64,000 nucleotides of DNA from Unio delphinus (lineage: Eukaryota; Mollusca; Bivalvia; Unionida; Unionidae): assembly GCA_029339505.1 (NCBI GenBank), contig JAQISU010000164.1, positions 1,550,001 through 1,614,000 on the forward strand, given 5' to 3'. Made by a program: the position numbers and the translations under genes. Below, piece after piece: positions 1 to 13,470 of this stretch (positions within the stretch are counted from its first letter, which is position 1; every line of letters begins with the position of its first letter). The notes under the pieces are model-generated. The model was given only the letters and a program-made list of their open reading frames with translations, made no database searches and was not told the DNA's origin.

Positions 1-19
1 ATTGTAATAGGATCATTTT

Positions 20-165
20 GCTACAGCACTGCTAATGCACCAATTAGTGTTGTAATACTACAACACTGCTAATTCACCAGTTTAGTGTTGCAATACTACA
101 ACACTGCTAATGCACCAATATAGTGTAGTAATACAACAGTACTAATGCACCAGCATCATTTTGTT
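20..165. repeat. 37-38-bp tandem repeat, about 4 copies, at window edge
   Basis: Units containing TGCTAATGCACCAAT followed by TAGTGTTGTAATACTACAACAC recur at about 30, 67, 105 and 140 with small changes; the last copies are shorter. The array may extend left of the window. It lies in an intron of the laminin-like gene, upstream of the exon at 579. Confidence 0.85.
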
Positions 166-578
166 TTCTTGTAGCATATACTGCCATACATTTGATAGAC
201 CAATTTATGTACAGTGCTTTAGTTTTGGTCTCATGGTCAATTGTAATACTGCATTATCACTGAATAATGTTATAATGAAGGGCATTATAATGAGGGAGAT
301 ATGTATAGCATGTTTATGGACACTGATCCCATTTGTTTGGATGAATATGGATATATATAGAACCTACCACTATATAAACTAACATCATTTATCACATGGA
401 ACAATTTAATGGCATCCATTTACAGTATTATAAAAAGGGAGCACAATAATTTGAAATTTGTTCCATTGTAATGATGAATTTCGTTTTCTCTGTGTAAGCT
501 ATTTATCCTCTGAAGTTAAACATATCTAACAAAAATGTATCACTGGAATTTTTATTATTTTATTATTTTTATAACCAG

Positions 579-794
579 CTTTTGTTTGGAGTGAGGAATG
601 CTGGTGGAAACTACACAGCCATTACAAAGGATCCTTACAAGTATTGTAACAACAAATGGCACAAAATTCAGGCCAATGTTATTGACAACGTTGTGACACT
701 ACAAGTGGATGGCGATTAACCAATTGCAACCCCCTCACCTGGAGCCACCGGCAAACAGAAACAAATGCTCCACTGTATATAGGAGGCACAAAAG
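579..794 (+). CDS. Laminin alpha-like gene, penultimate coding exon (laminin G domain); carries a stop codon
   Basis: An acceptor (T-rich tract ending ATAACCAG) precedes the exon and a strong donor AAAG|GTTAGT ends it. The frame starting at 579 reads LLFGVRNAGGNYTAITKDP, then ...CNNKWHKIQANV...VTLQVDGD. This is the laminin G pattern: the LLFGVR strand, a Cys before the W-H-K motif, and V-L-x-VDG. Laminin alpha LG domains bind receptors and glycans in the basement membrane. Codon 47 (717-719) is TAA. The exon end, in a different frame, reads TETNAPLYIGGTK, the usual continuation. The next exon needs a phase-1 junction, which implies one base missing. A single indel close to 711-720 would remove both the stop and the frame offset, so an assembly error is as likely as a true lesion. 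Earlier exons lie outside the window. Confidence 0.8.
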
Positions 795-1040
795 GTTAGT
801 TGTCAGAATGTTTTCACTAAATCTACTCAAGTTTTATTTCTCAGTCTTACTGAAGACTTTAGTGCCTGAAACTAGTTATGAACATAACTCTTTTCTTTAT
901 AAAAATTGAAATAAGAACTTTAAGATGGAGTTAGATAATTTCATCCTTTCTGAGACAAAAAAGTGCCCTTTATGTGATGCTGCACACATATACACTACAT
1001 GCATTTATTTATTAATCACAGTAAATTTTAAACATTTTAG

Positions 1041-1158
1041 TTCATGTTGCTATTAGGTAGGTTGGATTAGTTAATGTTGCTATTAGGTAAGGTGGATTAG
1101 TTCATGTTGCTATTAGGTAATGTTGATTAGTTCATGTTGCTATTAGGTAAGGTGGACT
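1041..1158. repeat. 30-bp tandem repeat, about 4 copies
   Basis: TTCATGTTGCTATTAGGTAA followed by GGTGGATTAG recurs at about 1041, 1070, 1100 and 1130, with one or two changes per copy. Confidence 0.9.
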
Positions 1159-3566
1159 AATATCATGGTCCTTGCATCCATCTTGTTTCATTTATCATGT
1201 GTCCATCAATAATTGGTATTTTAAGCATCTTCTCAAAATCCACTGGGAAAGTTTTTACCAAATGTGGCAGAGAGAATCCTGTCATAAAGAGCTTTCATTT
1301 TTATACAGATGGTGATGATCTACTTTCTGATATGTCCATCATTACTAAAAATAAAAAGACCTTTTGATGACTTCTTTTGATAAATTGAGAAAAAAGTTTT
1401 ATCAAATTTAACAGCACATCCAAGTAAAAGAGACTTTAAAATTTTTACAAATGAATTTCAATCAAATATGACCTCTATTATTATAAATATAAAACCTTTT
1501 ATAAGCTACATTTGAAAAACAGAATTTGACCGACTTTGACAAAACTTTCTGTATTATATGACACTGTTGTTATATCAAATATTGATGAAGATGCAGAATA
1601 TAGAAAACCCTCAAACAATGTTAACTTTTCTCCAATCCCAACATTTATAGGCCAAATAAACAATTAAAACAACATAAACTTTAATCCAAAGTCCACATTT
1701 ATAGACCAAATAAATAATAAAAACAATAGGAAACTTTTTTCCAATCCCCAAATTTACAGAGCAAATAAATGCTGAAAACAAAAGGAACCTTACTCCAATC
1801 CCTAAATTTATAGACCTAGTGAACAAGGAACACAAAATGAACCTTTTTCCAAGCCGCACATATATAGACTTAATGAAAAGTGAAATCAGTCAAAACATTC
1901 TCCAATCCCCACATTTTTAGACTGAATGAACATCAAAAACAAAATATGAACCATACTCCAATCCAAACATGTATAGATCGAATAAACAACGAAAACAATA
2001 AGAACCATTCTCCAATCCCCACACTTATAGACCTAATAAATAATTCAAACAATAGGAACCATTCTGCAATCCCCACACTTATAGACCTAATAAATAATTC
2101 AAACAATAAAAACCATTCTCCAATCCCCATACTTATAGACCTAATAAAAAATTCATACGATAAGAACCATTCTCTAATCCCCATACTTATAGACCTAATA
2201 AATAATTCAAACAATAAGAAGCATTCTCCAAACCCCACACTTATAGACCTAATAAATAATTCAAACAATAAGAATCATTCTCCAATCCCCACACTTATAG
2301 ACCTAATAAATAATTCAAACAAGAGGAACCATTATCCAATCCCCACACTTATAGAAATAATAAATAATTCAAACAATAAGAAGCATTCTCCAATCCCCAT
2401 ACTTATAGACGTAATAACTAATTCAAACAATAAGAAGCATTCTACAATCCCCATACTTATAGACCTAATAAATAATTCAAACAATAAGAAGCATTCTCAA
2501 ATCCCCACACTTATAGGCCTAATAAATAATTCAAACAATAAGAACAATTCTCCAATCCATAATTCACACAACAGGAACCATTTTCCAATCCCCACACTTA
2601 TAGACCTAATAAATAATTCATACAATTGGAACCATTCTCCTATCATCACACTTATAGACCTAATAAATAATTCAAACAATAGGAACCATTCTCCAATCCC
2701 CACACTTATAGACCTAATAAATAATTCAAACAATAAGAAGCATTCTCCAATCCCCACACTTATAGACCTAATAAATAGTTCAAACAATAGGAACCATTCT
2801 CAAATCCCCACACTTATAGACCTAATAAATATTTCAAACAATAGGAACCATTCTCCAATCCCCACATTTATAGACCTAATAAATAATTCAAACAATAGGA
2901 ACCATTCTCCAATCCCCACACTTATAGACCTAATAAATAATTCAAACAATAAGAAGCATTCTCCAATCCCCACACTTATAGACCTAATAAATAGTTCAAA
3001 CAATAGGAACCATTCTCAAATCCCCACACTTATAGTCCTAATAAATGATTCAAACGATGAGAAGCATTCTCCAATCCTCACACTTATAGACCTAATAAAT
3101 ATTTCAAACAATAGGAACCATTCTCCAATCCCCACACTTATAGGCCTAATAAATAATTCAAACAATAGGAACTATTATCCAATCCTCACACTTATAGTCC
3201 TAATAAATGATTCAAACGATGAGAAGCATTCTCCAATCCCCACACTTATAGACCTAATAAATAATTCAAACAATAAGACCATTCTCAAATCCCCACACTT
3301 ATAGACCTAATAAATAATTCAAACAATAGGAACTATTATCCAATCCCCACACTCATAGACTAATAAAAACTTCATACAATAGGAACCATTCTCCAATCCG
3401 CACACTTATAGACCTAATAAATAATTCAAACAATAGGAACTATTATCCAATCCCAACACTTATAGACTAATAAAAACTTCATACAATAGGAACCATTCTC
3501 CAATCCCCACACTTATAGACCTAATAAATATTTCAAACAATAGGAACCATTCTCCAATCCCCACAC

Positions 3567-4510
3567 TTATAGAATAATAAATAATTCAAAGAATAGGAAC
3601 CATTCTCCAATCCCCACACTTATAGACCTAATAAATGATTCAAACAATAGGAACCATTCTCCAAAACCCACACTTAAAGACCTAATAAATAATTCAAACA
3701 ATAAGAAGAATTTTCCAATCCCCACACTTATAGACCTAATAAATGATTTAAACAATAGGAACCATTCTCCAATCCCCACACTTATAGACCTAATAAATAA
3801 TTCAAACAATAGGATCCATTTTCCAATCCTCACACTTATAGACCTAATAAGTAATTCAAACAATAGGAACCATTCTCCAATCCTCAGACTTATAGACCTA
3901 ATAAATAATTTTAAAAATAGGAACCATTCTCCAATCCCCACACTTATAGACCTAATAAATAATTCAAACAATAGGAACCATTCTCTAATCTCCACACTTA
4001 TAGACTAATAAATAATTCAAACAATAGGAACCATTCTCCAATCCTCACACTTATAGACCTAATAAATAATTCAAACAATAAGAAGCATTCTCCAATCCCC
4101 ACACCTATAGACCTAATAAATATTTCAAACAATAGGAACCATTCTCCAATCCCCACACTTATAGACCTAATAAATAATTCAAACAATAGGAACCATTCTC
4201 CTATCCCCACACTTATAGACCTAATAAATATTTCAAACAATAGGAACCATTCTCCAATCCCCACACTTATAGACCTAATAAATAATTCAAACAATACAAA
4301 CCATTCTCCAATCCCCACACTTATAGACCTAATAAATATTTCAAACAATAGGAACCATTCTCCAATCCCCACACTTATAGACCTAATAAATAATTCAAAC
4401 AATAAGAAGCATTCTCCAATCCTCACACTTATAGTCCTAATACATGATTCAAACAATGAGAAGCATTCTCCAATACCCACACTTATAGACCTAATAAATA
4501 GTTCAAACAA
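3567..4510. repeat. Higher-order repeat segment A1 of the satellite (copy at 7712-8655)
   Basis: The series of unit variants here reappears almost unchanged 4,145 bp downstream. Shared rare variants include ACACTTAAAGACC, AATCCTCAGACTT, TAATTTTAAAAATAGG and CTCTAATCTCCACAC. Confidence 0.85.
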
Positions 4511-4697
4511 TAGGAACCATTCTCAAATCCCCACACTTATAGACCTAATATATAATTCAAACAATAGGAACTATTATCCAATCCCCACACTCATAGACTA
4601 ATAAAAACTTCATACAATAGGAACCATTCTCCAATCCACACACTTATAGACCTATTAAATAATTCAAACAATAAGACCATTCTCCAATCCCCACACT

Positions 4698-6781
4698 TAT
4701 AGACCTAATAAATGATTCAAACAATAGGAACCATTCTCCAATCCTCACACTTGTAGACCTAATAAATAATTTAAACAATAAGAAGCATTCTCTAATCCCC
4801 ACACTTATAGACCTAATAAATGATTCAAACAATAGGAACCATTCTCCAATCCCCACACTTATAGACCTAATAAATAATTCATACAATAGGAACCATTCTC
4901 CAATCCTCACACTTATAGACCTAATAAATGATTCAAAGAATAGGAACCATTCTCCAATCCCCACACTTATAGATCTAATAAATGATTCAAAGAATAGGAA
5001 CCATTCTCCAATCCCCACACTTATAGACCTAATAAATGATTCAAACAATAGGAACCATTCTCCAATCCCCACACTTGTAGACCAAATAAATAATTTGAAC
5101 AATAAGAACTATTCTCCAATCCCCACACATATAGACCTAATAAATGATTCAAACAATAGGAACCATTCTCCAATTCCCACACTTATAGATCTAATAAATG
5201 ATTCAAACAATAGGAACCATTCTCCAATCCCCACACATATAGACCTAATAAATAATTCATACAATAGGAACCATTCTCCAATCCCCACACTTATAGACCT
5301 AATAAATAATTCATACAATTGGAACCATTCTCCAATCCCCACACTTATACACCTAATAAATAAGTAAAACAATAGGAACCATTCTCCAATCCCCACACTT
5401 ATAGAATAATAAGTAATTCAAACAATAGGAACCATTCTCCAAAACCCAAACCTATAGACCTAATAAATAATTCAAACAATAAAAAGCATTTTCCAATCCC
5501 CACACTTATAGACCTAATAAATGATTTAAACAATAGGAACCATTCTCCAATGCCCATACTTATATACCTAATAAATAATTCATACAATAGGAACCATTCT
5601 CCAATCCCCACACTTATAGACCTAATAAATGATTCAAACAATAGGAACCATTCTCCAATCCCCACACTTATAGACCTAATAAATGATTCAAACAATAGGA
5701 ACCATTCTTCAATCCTCACACTTATAGACCTAATAAATAATTCAAACAATAAAAACCATTTTCCAATCCCCACACTTATAGACCTAATAAATGATTCAAA
5801 CAATAGGAACCATTCTCCAATCCCCACACTTATAGAACTAATAAATAATTCAAACAATAAGAAGCATTCTCCAATCCTCACACTTATAGTCCTAATAAAT
5901 GATTCAAACAATGAGAAGCATTCTCCAATCCCCACACTTATAGACCTAATAAATAATTCAAACAATAGGAACCATTCTCAAATCCCAACACTTATAGACC
6001 TAATAAATAATTCAAACAATAGGAACTATTATCCAATCCCAACACTTATAGACTAATAAAAACTTCATACAATAGGAACCATTCTCCAATCCACACACTT
6101 ATAGACCTAATAAATAATTCAAACAATAGGAATCATTCTCCAATCCCCACACTTATAGATCTAATAAATGATTGAAACAATAGGAACCATTCACCAATCC
6201 TCAAACTTATAGACCTAATAAATAATTCAAACAATAAGACCATTCTCCAATCCCCACACTTATAGACCTAATAAATGATTCAAACAATAGGAACCATTCT
6301 CCTATCCCCACACTTATAGACCTAATAAATGATTCATACAATTGGAGCCATTCTCCTATCATCACACTTATAGACCTAATAAATAATTCAAACAATAGGA
6401 ACCATTCTCCAATCCCCACACTTATAGAATAATAAATAATTCAAACAATAGGAACCATTCTCCAATCCCCACACTTATAGACCTAATAAATGATTCAAAC
6501 AATAGGGACCATTCTCCAAAACCCACACTTAAAGACCTAATAAATGATTCAAACAATAAGAAGCATTTTCCAATCCCCACATTTATAGACCTAATAAATG
6601 ATTTAAACAATAGGAACCATTCTCCAATCCCCACACTTATAGACCTAATAAATAATTCACACAATAGGAACCATTTTCCAATCCTCACACTTATAGACCT
6701 AATAAGTAATTCAAACAATGGGAACCATTCTCCAATCCTCAGACTTATAGACCTAATAAATAATTCTAAAAAAGGAACCAT
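4698..6781. repeat. Higher-order repeat segment B1 of the satellite (copy at 9435-11518)
   Basis: The variant order matches at a constant offset of 4,737 bp. Shared rare variants include CACACTTGTAGACC, GTAGACCAAATAAATAA, CAAAACCCAAACCTATAG and CATACTTATATACC. The difference from the 4,145-bp offset of the neighbouring segment is about 11 units, present only in the downstream copy. Confidence 0.85.
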
Positions 6782-7711
6782 TCTCCAATCCCCACACTTA
6801 TAGACCTAATAAACAATTCAAACAATAGGAACCATTCTCTAATCTCCACACTTATAGACTAATAAATAATTCAAACAATAGGAACCATTCTCCAATCCTC
6901 ACACTTATAGACCTAATAAATTATTCAAACAATCAGAAGCATTCTCCAATCCCCACACTTATAGACCTAATAAATGATTCAAACAATAGGAACCATTCTC
7001 CAATCCCCACACTTATAGACCTAATAAATAATTCATACAATAGGAACCATTCTCCAATCCTCACACTTATAGACCTAATAAATGATTTAAACAATAGGAA
7101 CCATTCTCCAATCCCCACACTTATAGACCTAATAAATAATTCAAACAATAGGAACCATTCTCCAAAACCCACACTTATAGACCTAATAAATGATTCAAAC
7201 AATAAGAAGCATTCTCCAATCCCCACACTTATAGACCTAATAAATAGTTCAAACAATAGGAACCATTCTCAAATCCCCACACTTATAGACCTAATAAATA
7301 ATTCAAACAATAGGAACTATTATGCTATCCCCACACTCATAGACTAATAAAAACTTCATACAATAGGAACCATTCTCCAATCCGCACACTTATAGACCTA
7401 ATAAATAATTCAAACAATAGGAACTATTATCCAATCCCAACACTTATAGACTAATAAAAACTTCATACAATAGGAACCATTCTCCAATTCACGCACTTAT
7501 AGACCTAATAAATAATTCAAACAATAGGAATCATTCTCCAATCCCCACACTTATAGATCTAATAAATGATTCGAACAGTAGGAACCATTCTCCAATCCCC
7601 ACACTTATAGACCTAATAAATAATTCAAACAATAAGACCATTCTCCAATCCCCACACTTATAGACCTAATAAATGATTCAAACAATAGGAACCATTCTCC
7701 AATCCCCACAC

Positions 7712-8655
7712 TTATAGAATAATAAATAATTCAAAGAATAGGAACCATTCTCCAATCCCCACACTTATAGACCTAATAAATGATTCAAACAATAGGAACC
7801 ATTCTCCAAAACCCACACTTAAAGACCTAATAAATAATTCAAACAAGAAGAAGAATTTTCCAATCCCCACACTTATAGACCTAATAAATGATTTAAACAA
7901 TAGGAACCATTCTCCAATCCCCACACTTATAGACCTAATAAATAATTCAAACAATAGGATCCATTTTCCAATCCTCACACTTATAGACCTAATAAGTAAT
8001 TCAAACAATAGGAACCATTCTCCAATCCTCAGACTTATAGACCTAATAAATAATTTTAAAAATAGGAACCATTCTCCAATCCCCACACTTATAGACCTAA
8101 TAAATAATTCAAACAATAGGAACCATTCTCTAATCTCCACACTTATAGACTAATAAATAATTCAAACAATAGGAACCATTCTCCAATCCTCACACTTATA
8201 GACCTAATAAATAATTCAAACAATAAGAAGCATTCTCCAATCCCCACACTTATAGACCTAATAAATATTTCAAACAATAGGAACCATTCTCCAATCCTCA
8301 CACTTATAGACCTAATAAATAATTCAAACAATAGGAACCATTCTCCTATCCCCACACTTATAGACCTAATAAATATTTCAAACAATAGGAACCATTCTCC
8401 AATCCCCACACTTATAGACCTAATAAATAATTCAAACAATACAAACCATTCTCCAATCCCCACACTTATAGACCTAATAAATATTTCAAACAATAGGAAC
8501 CATTCTCCAATCCCCACACTTATAGACCTAATAAATAATTCAAACAATAAGAAGCATTCTCCAATCCTCACACTTATAGTCCTAATACATGATTCAAACA
8601 ATGAGAAGCATTCTCCAATCCCCACACTTATAGACCTAATAAATAGTTCAAACAA
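7712..8655. repeat. Higher-order repeat segment A2 of the satellite
   Basis: Near-identical copy of 3567-4510 with the same order of rare unit variants, offset 4,145 bp. Differences are a few scattered bases. Confidence 0.85.
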
Positions 8656-9434
8656 TAGGAACCATTCTCAAATCCCCACACTTATAGACCTAATAAATAA
8701 TTCAAACAATAGGAACTATTATCCAATCCCCACACTCATAGACTAATAAAAACTTCATACAATAGGAACCATTCTCCAATCCACACACTTATAGACCTAT
8801 TAGATAATTCAAACAATAAGACCATTCTCCAATCCCAACACTTATAGACCTAATAAATGATTCAAACAATAGGAACCATTCTCCAATCCCCACACTTATA
8901 GACCTAATAAATGATTCAAACAATAGGAACCATTCTCCAATCCCCACACTTATAGACCTAAGAAATAATTCAAACAATAGGAACCATTCTCCAATCCCCA
9001 CACTTATAGAATAATAAATAATTCAAACAATAGGAACCATTCTCCAATCCCCACACTTATAGACCTAATAAATGATTCAAACAATAGGAACCATTCTCCA
9101 AAACCCGCACTTAAAGACCTAATAAATGATTGAAACAATAAGAAGCATTTTCCAATCCCTACACTTATAGACCTAATAAATGATTTAAACAATAGGAACC
9201 ATTCTCCAATCCCCACACTTATAGACCTAATAAATAATTCAAACAATAGGAACCATTTTCCAATCCTCACGCTTATAGACCTAATAAGTAATTCAAACCA
9301 TAGGAACCATTCTCCAATCCTCAGACTTATAGACCTAAAAAATAATTCTAAAAATAGGAACCATTCTCCAATCCCCACACTTATAGACCTAATAAATAAT
9401 TCAAACAATAGGAACCATTCTCTAATCTCCACAC

Positions 9435-11518
9435 TTATAGACTAATAAATAATTCAAACAATAGGAACCATTCTCCAATCCTCACACTTGTAGACCTAAT
9501 AAATAATTTAAACAATAAGAAGCATTCTCCAATCCCCACACTTATAGACCTAATAAATGATTCAAACAATAGGAACCATTCTCCAATCCCCACACTTATA
9601 GACCTAATAAATAATTCATACAATAGGAACCATTCTCCAATCCTCACACTTATAGACCTAATAAATGATTCAAAGAATAGGAACCATTCTCCAATCCCCA
9701 CACTTATAGATCTAATAAATGATTCAAAGAATAGGAACCATTCTCCAATCCCCACACTTATAGACCTAATAAATGATTCAAACAATAGGAACCATTCTCC
9801 AATCCCCACACTTGTAGACCAAATAAATAATTTGAACAATAAGAACTATTCTCCAATCCCCACACATATAGACCTAATAAATGATTCAAACAATAGGAAC
9901 CATTCTCCAATTCCCACACTTATAGATCTAATAAATGATTCAAACAATAGGAACCATTCTCCAATCCCCACAGATATAGACCTAATAAATAATTCATACA
10001 ATAGGAACCATTCTCCAATCCCCACACTTATAGACCTAATAAATAATTCTTACAATTGGAACCATTCTCCAATCCCCACACTTATAGACCTAATAAATAA
10101 GTCAAACAATAGGAACCATTCTCCAATCCCCACACTTATAGAATAATAAGTAATTCAAACAATAGGAACCATTCTCCAAAACCCAAACCTATAGACCTAA
10201 TAAATAATTCAAACAATAAGAAGCATTTTCCAATCCCCACACTTATAGACCTAATAAATGATTTAAACAATAGGAACCATTCTCCAATGCCCATACTTAT
10301 ATACCTAATAAATAATTCATACAATAGGAACCATTCTCCAATCCCCACACTTATAGACCTAATAAATGATTCAAACAATAGGAACCATTCTCCAATCCCC
10401 ACACTTATAGACCTAATAAATGATTCAAACAATAGGAACCATTCTTCAATCCTCACACTTATAGACCTAATAAATAATTCAAACAATAAAAACCATTTTC
10501 CAATCCCCACACTTATAGACCTAATAAATGATTCAAACAATTGGAACCATTCTCCAATCCCCACACTTATAGAACTAATAAATAATTCAAACAATAAGAA
10601 GCATTCTCCAATCCTCACACTTATAGTCCTAATAAATGATTCAAACAATGAGAAGCATTCTCCAATCCCCACACTTATAGACCTAATAAATAATTCAAAC
10701 AATAGGAACCATTCTCAAATCCCAACACTTATAGACCTAATAAATAATTCAAACAATAGGAACTATTATCCAATCCCAACACTTATAGACTAATAAAAAC
10801 TTCATACAATAGGAACCATTCTCCAATCCACACACTTATAGACCTAATAAATAATTCAAACAATAGGAATCATTCTCCAATCCCCACACTTATAGATCTA
10901 ATAAATGATTCAAACAATTGGAACCATTCTCCAATCCTCAAACTTATAGACCTAATAAATAATTCAAACAATAAGACCATTCTCCAATCCCCACACTTAT
11001 AGACCTAATAAATGATTCAAACAATAGGAACCATTCTCCTATCCCCACACTTATAGACCTAATAAATAATTCATACAATTGGAGCCATTCTCCTATCATC
11101 ACACTTATAGACCTAATAAATAATTCAAACAATAGGAACCATTCTCCAATCCCCACACTTATAGAATAATAAATAATTCAAACAATAGGAACCATTCTCC
11201 AATCCCCACACTTATAGACCTAATAAATGATTCAAACAATAGGGACCATTCTCCAAAACCCACACTTAAAGACCTAATAAATGATTCAAACAATAAGAAG
11301 CATTTTCCAATCCCCACATTTATAGACCTAATAAATGATTTAAACAATAGGAACCATTCTCCAATCCCCACACTTATAGACCTAATAAATAATTCACACA
11401 ATAGGAACCATTTTCCAATCCTCACACTTATAGACCTAATAAGTAATTCAAACAATAGGAACCATTCTCCAATCCTCAGACTTATAGACCTAATAAATAA
11501 TTCTAAAAAAAGGAACCA
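9435..11518. repeat. Higher-order repeat segment B2 of the satellite
   Basis: Near-identical copy of 4698-6781, offset 4,737 bp. Its right part (from 10944) is duplicated once more downstream. Confidence 0.85.
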
Positions 11519-12826
11519 TTCTCCATTCCCCACACTTATAGACCTAATAAACAATTCAAACAATAGGAACCATTCTCTAATCTCCACACTTATAGACTAA
11601 TAAATAATTCAAACAATAGGAACCATTCTCCAATCCTAACACTTATAGACCTAATAAATTATTCAAACAATAAGAAGCATTCTCCAATCCCCACACTTAT
11701 AGACCTAATAAATGATTCAAACAATAGGAACCATTCTCCAATCCCCACACTTATAGAACTAATAAATAATTCAAACAATAAGAAGCATTCTCCAATCCTC
11801 ACACTTATAGTCCTAATAAATGATTCAAACAATGAGAAGCATTCTCCAATCCCCACACTTATAGACCTAATAAATAATTCAAACAATAGGAACCATTCTC
11901 AAATCCCAACACTTATAGACCTAATAAATAATTCAAAGAATAATAACTATTATCCAATCCCAACACTTATAGACTAATAAAAACTTCATACAATAGGAAC
12001 CATTCTCCAATCCACACACTTATAGACCTAATAAATAATTCAAACAATAGGAATCATTCTCCAATCCCCACACTTATAGATCTAATAAATGATTCAAACA
12101 ATAGGAACCATTCTCCAATCCTCAAACTTATAGACCTAATAAATAATTCAAACAATAAGACCATTCTCCAATCCCCACACTTATAGACCTAATAAATGAT
12201 TCAAACAATAGGAACCATTCTCCAATCCCCACACTTATAGACCTAATAAACAATGCAAACAATAGGAACCATTCTCTAATCTCCACACTTATAGACTAAT
12301 AAATAATTCAAACAATAGGAACCATTCTTCAATCCTCACACTTATAGACCTAATAAATAATTCAAACAATAAAAACCATTTTCCAATCCCCACACTTATA
12401 GACCTAATAAATGATTCAAACAATAGGAACCATTCTCCAATCCCCACACTTATAGAACTAATAAATAATTCAAACAATAAGAAGCATTCTCCAATCCTCA
12501 CACTTATAGTCCTAATAAATGATTCAAACAATGAGAAGCATTCTCCAATCCCCACACTTATAGACCTAATAAATAATTCAAACAATAGGAACCATTCTCA
12601 AATCCCAACACTTATAGACCTAATAAATAATTCAAACAATAGGAACTATTATCCAATCCCAACACTTATAGACTAATAAAAACTTCATACAATAGGAACC
12701 ATTCTCCAATCCACACACTTATAGACCTAATAAATAATTCAAACAATAGGAATCATTCTCCAATCCCCACACTTATAGATCTAATAAATGATTCAAACAA
12801 TAGGAACAATTCTCCAATCCTCAAAC

Positions 12827-13470
12827 TTATAGACCTAATAAATAATTCAAACAATAAGACCATTCTCCAATCCCCACACTTATAGACCTAATAAATGATT
12901 CAAACAATAGGAACCATTCTCCTATCCCCACACTTATAGACCTAATAAATAATTCATACAATTGGAGCCATTCTCCTATCATCACACGTATAGACCTAAC
13001 AAATAATTCAAACAATAGGAACCATTCTCCAATCCCCACACTTATAGAATAATAAATAATTCAAACAATAGGAACCATTCTCCAATCCCCACACTTATAG
13101 ACCTAATAAATGATTCAAACAATAGGGACCATTCTCCAAAACCCACACTTTAAGACCTAATAAATGATTCAAACAATAAGAAGCATTTTCCAATCCCCAC
13201 ATTTATAGACCTAATAAATGATTTTAACAATAGGAACCATTCTCCAATCCCCACACTTATAGACCTAATAAATAATTCACACAATAGGAACCATTTTCCA
13301 ATCCTCACACTTATAGACCTAATAAGTAATTCAAACAATAGGAACCATTCTCCAATCCTCAGACTTATAGACCTAATAAATAATTCTAAAAAAAGGAACC
13401 ATTCTCCAATCCCCACACTTATAGACCTAATAAACATTTCAAACAATAGGAACCATTCTCTAATCTCCAC
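12827..13470. repeat. Higher-order repeat segment, third copy of the 10944-11587 block
   Basis: Offset 1,883 bp from 10944-11587 with the same variant series (GGAGCCATTCTCCTATCATC, TAGAATAATAAATAATTC, AATTCTAAAAAAAGGAACC). The 6207-6781 block is the first copy, so this block occurs three times. Confidence 0.8.

Noticed and set aside
1880..3304. 474-codon repeat protein on the + strand (and - strand partners up to 188 codons)
   Set aside because: It is the 54-bp satellite translated; the period keeps frames open on both strands, frames break at 1-bp unit variants, and the region is intronic.
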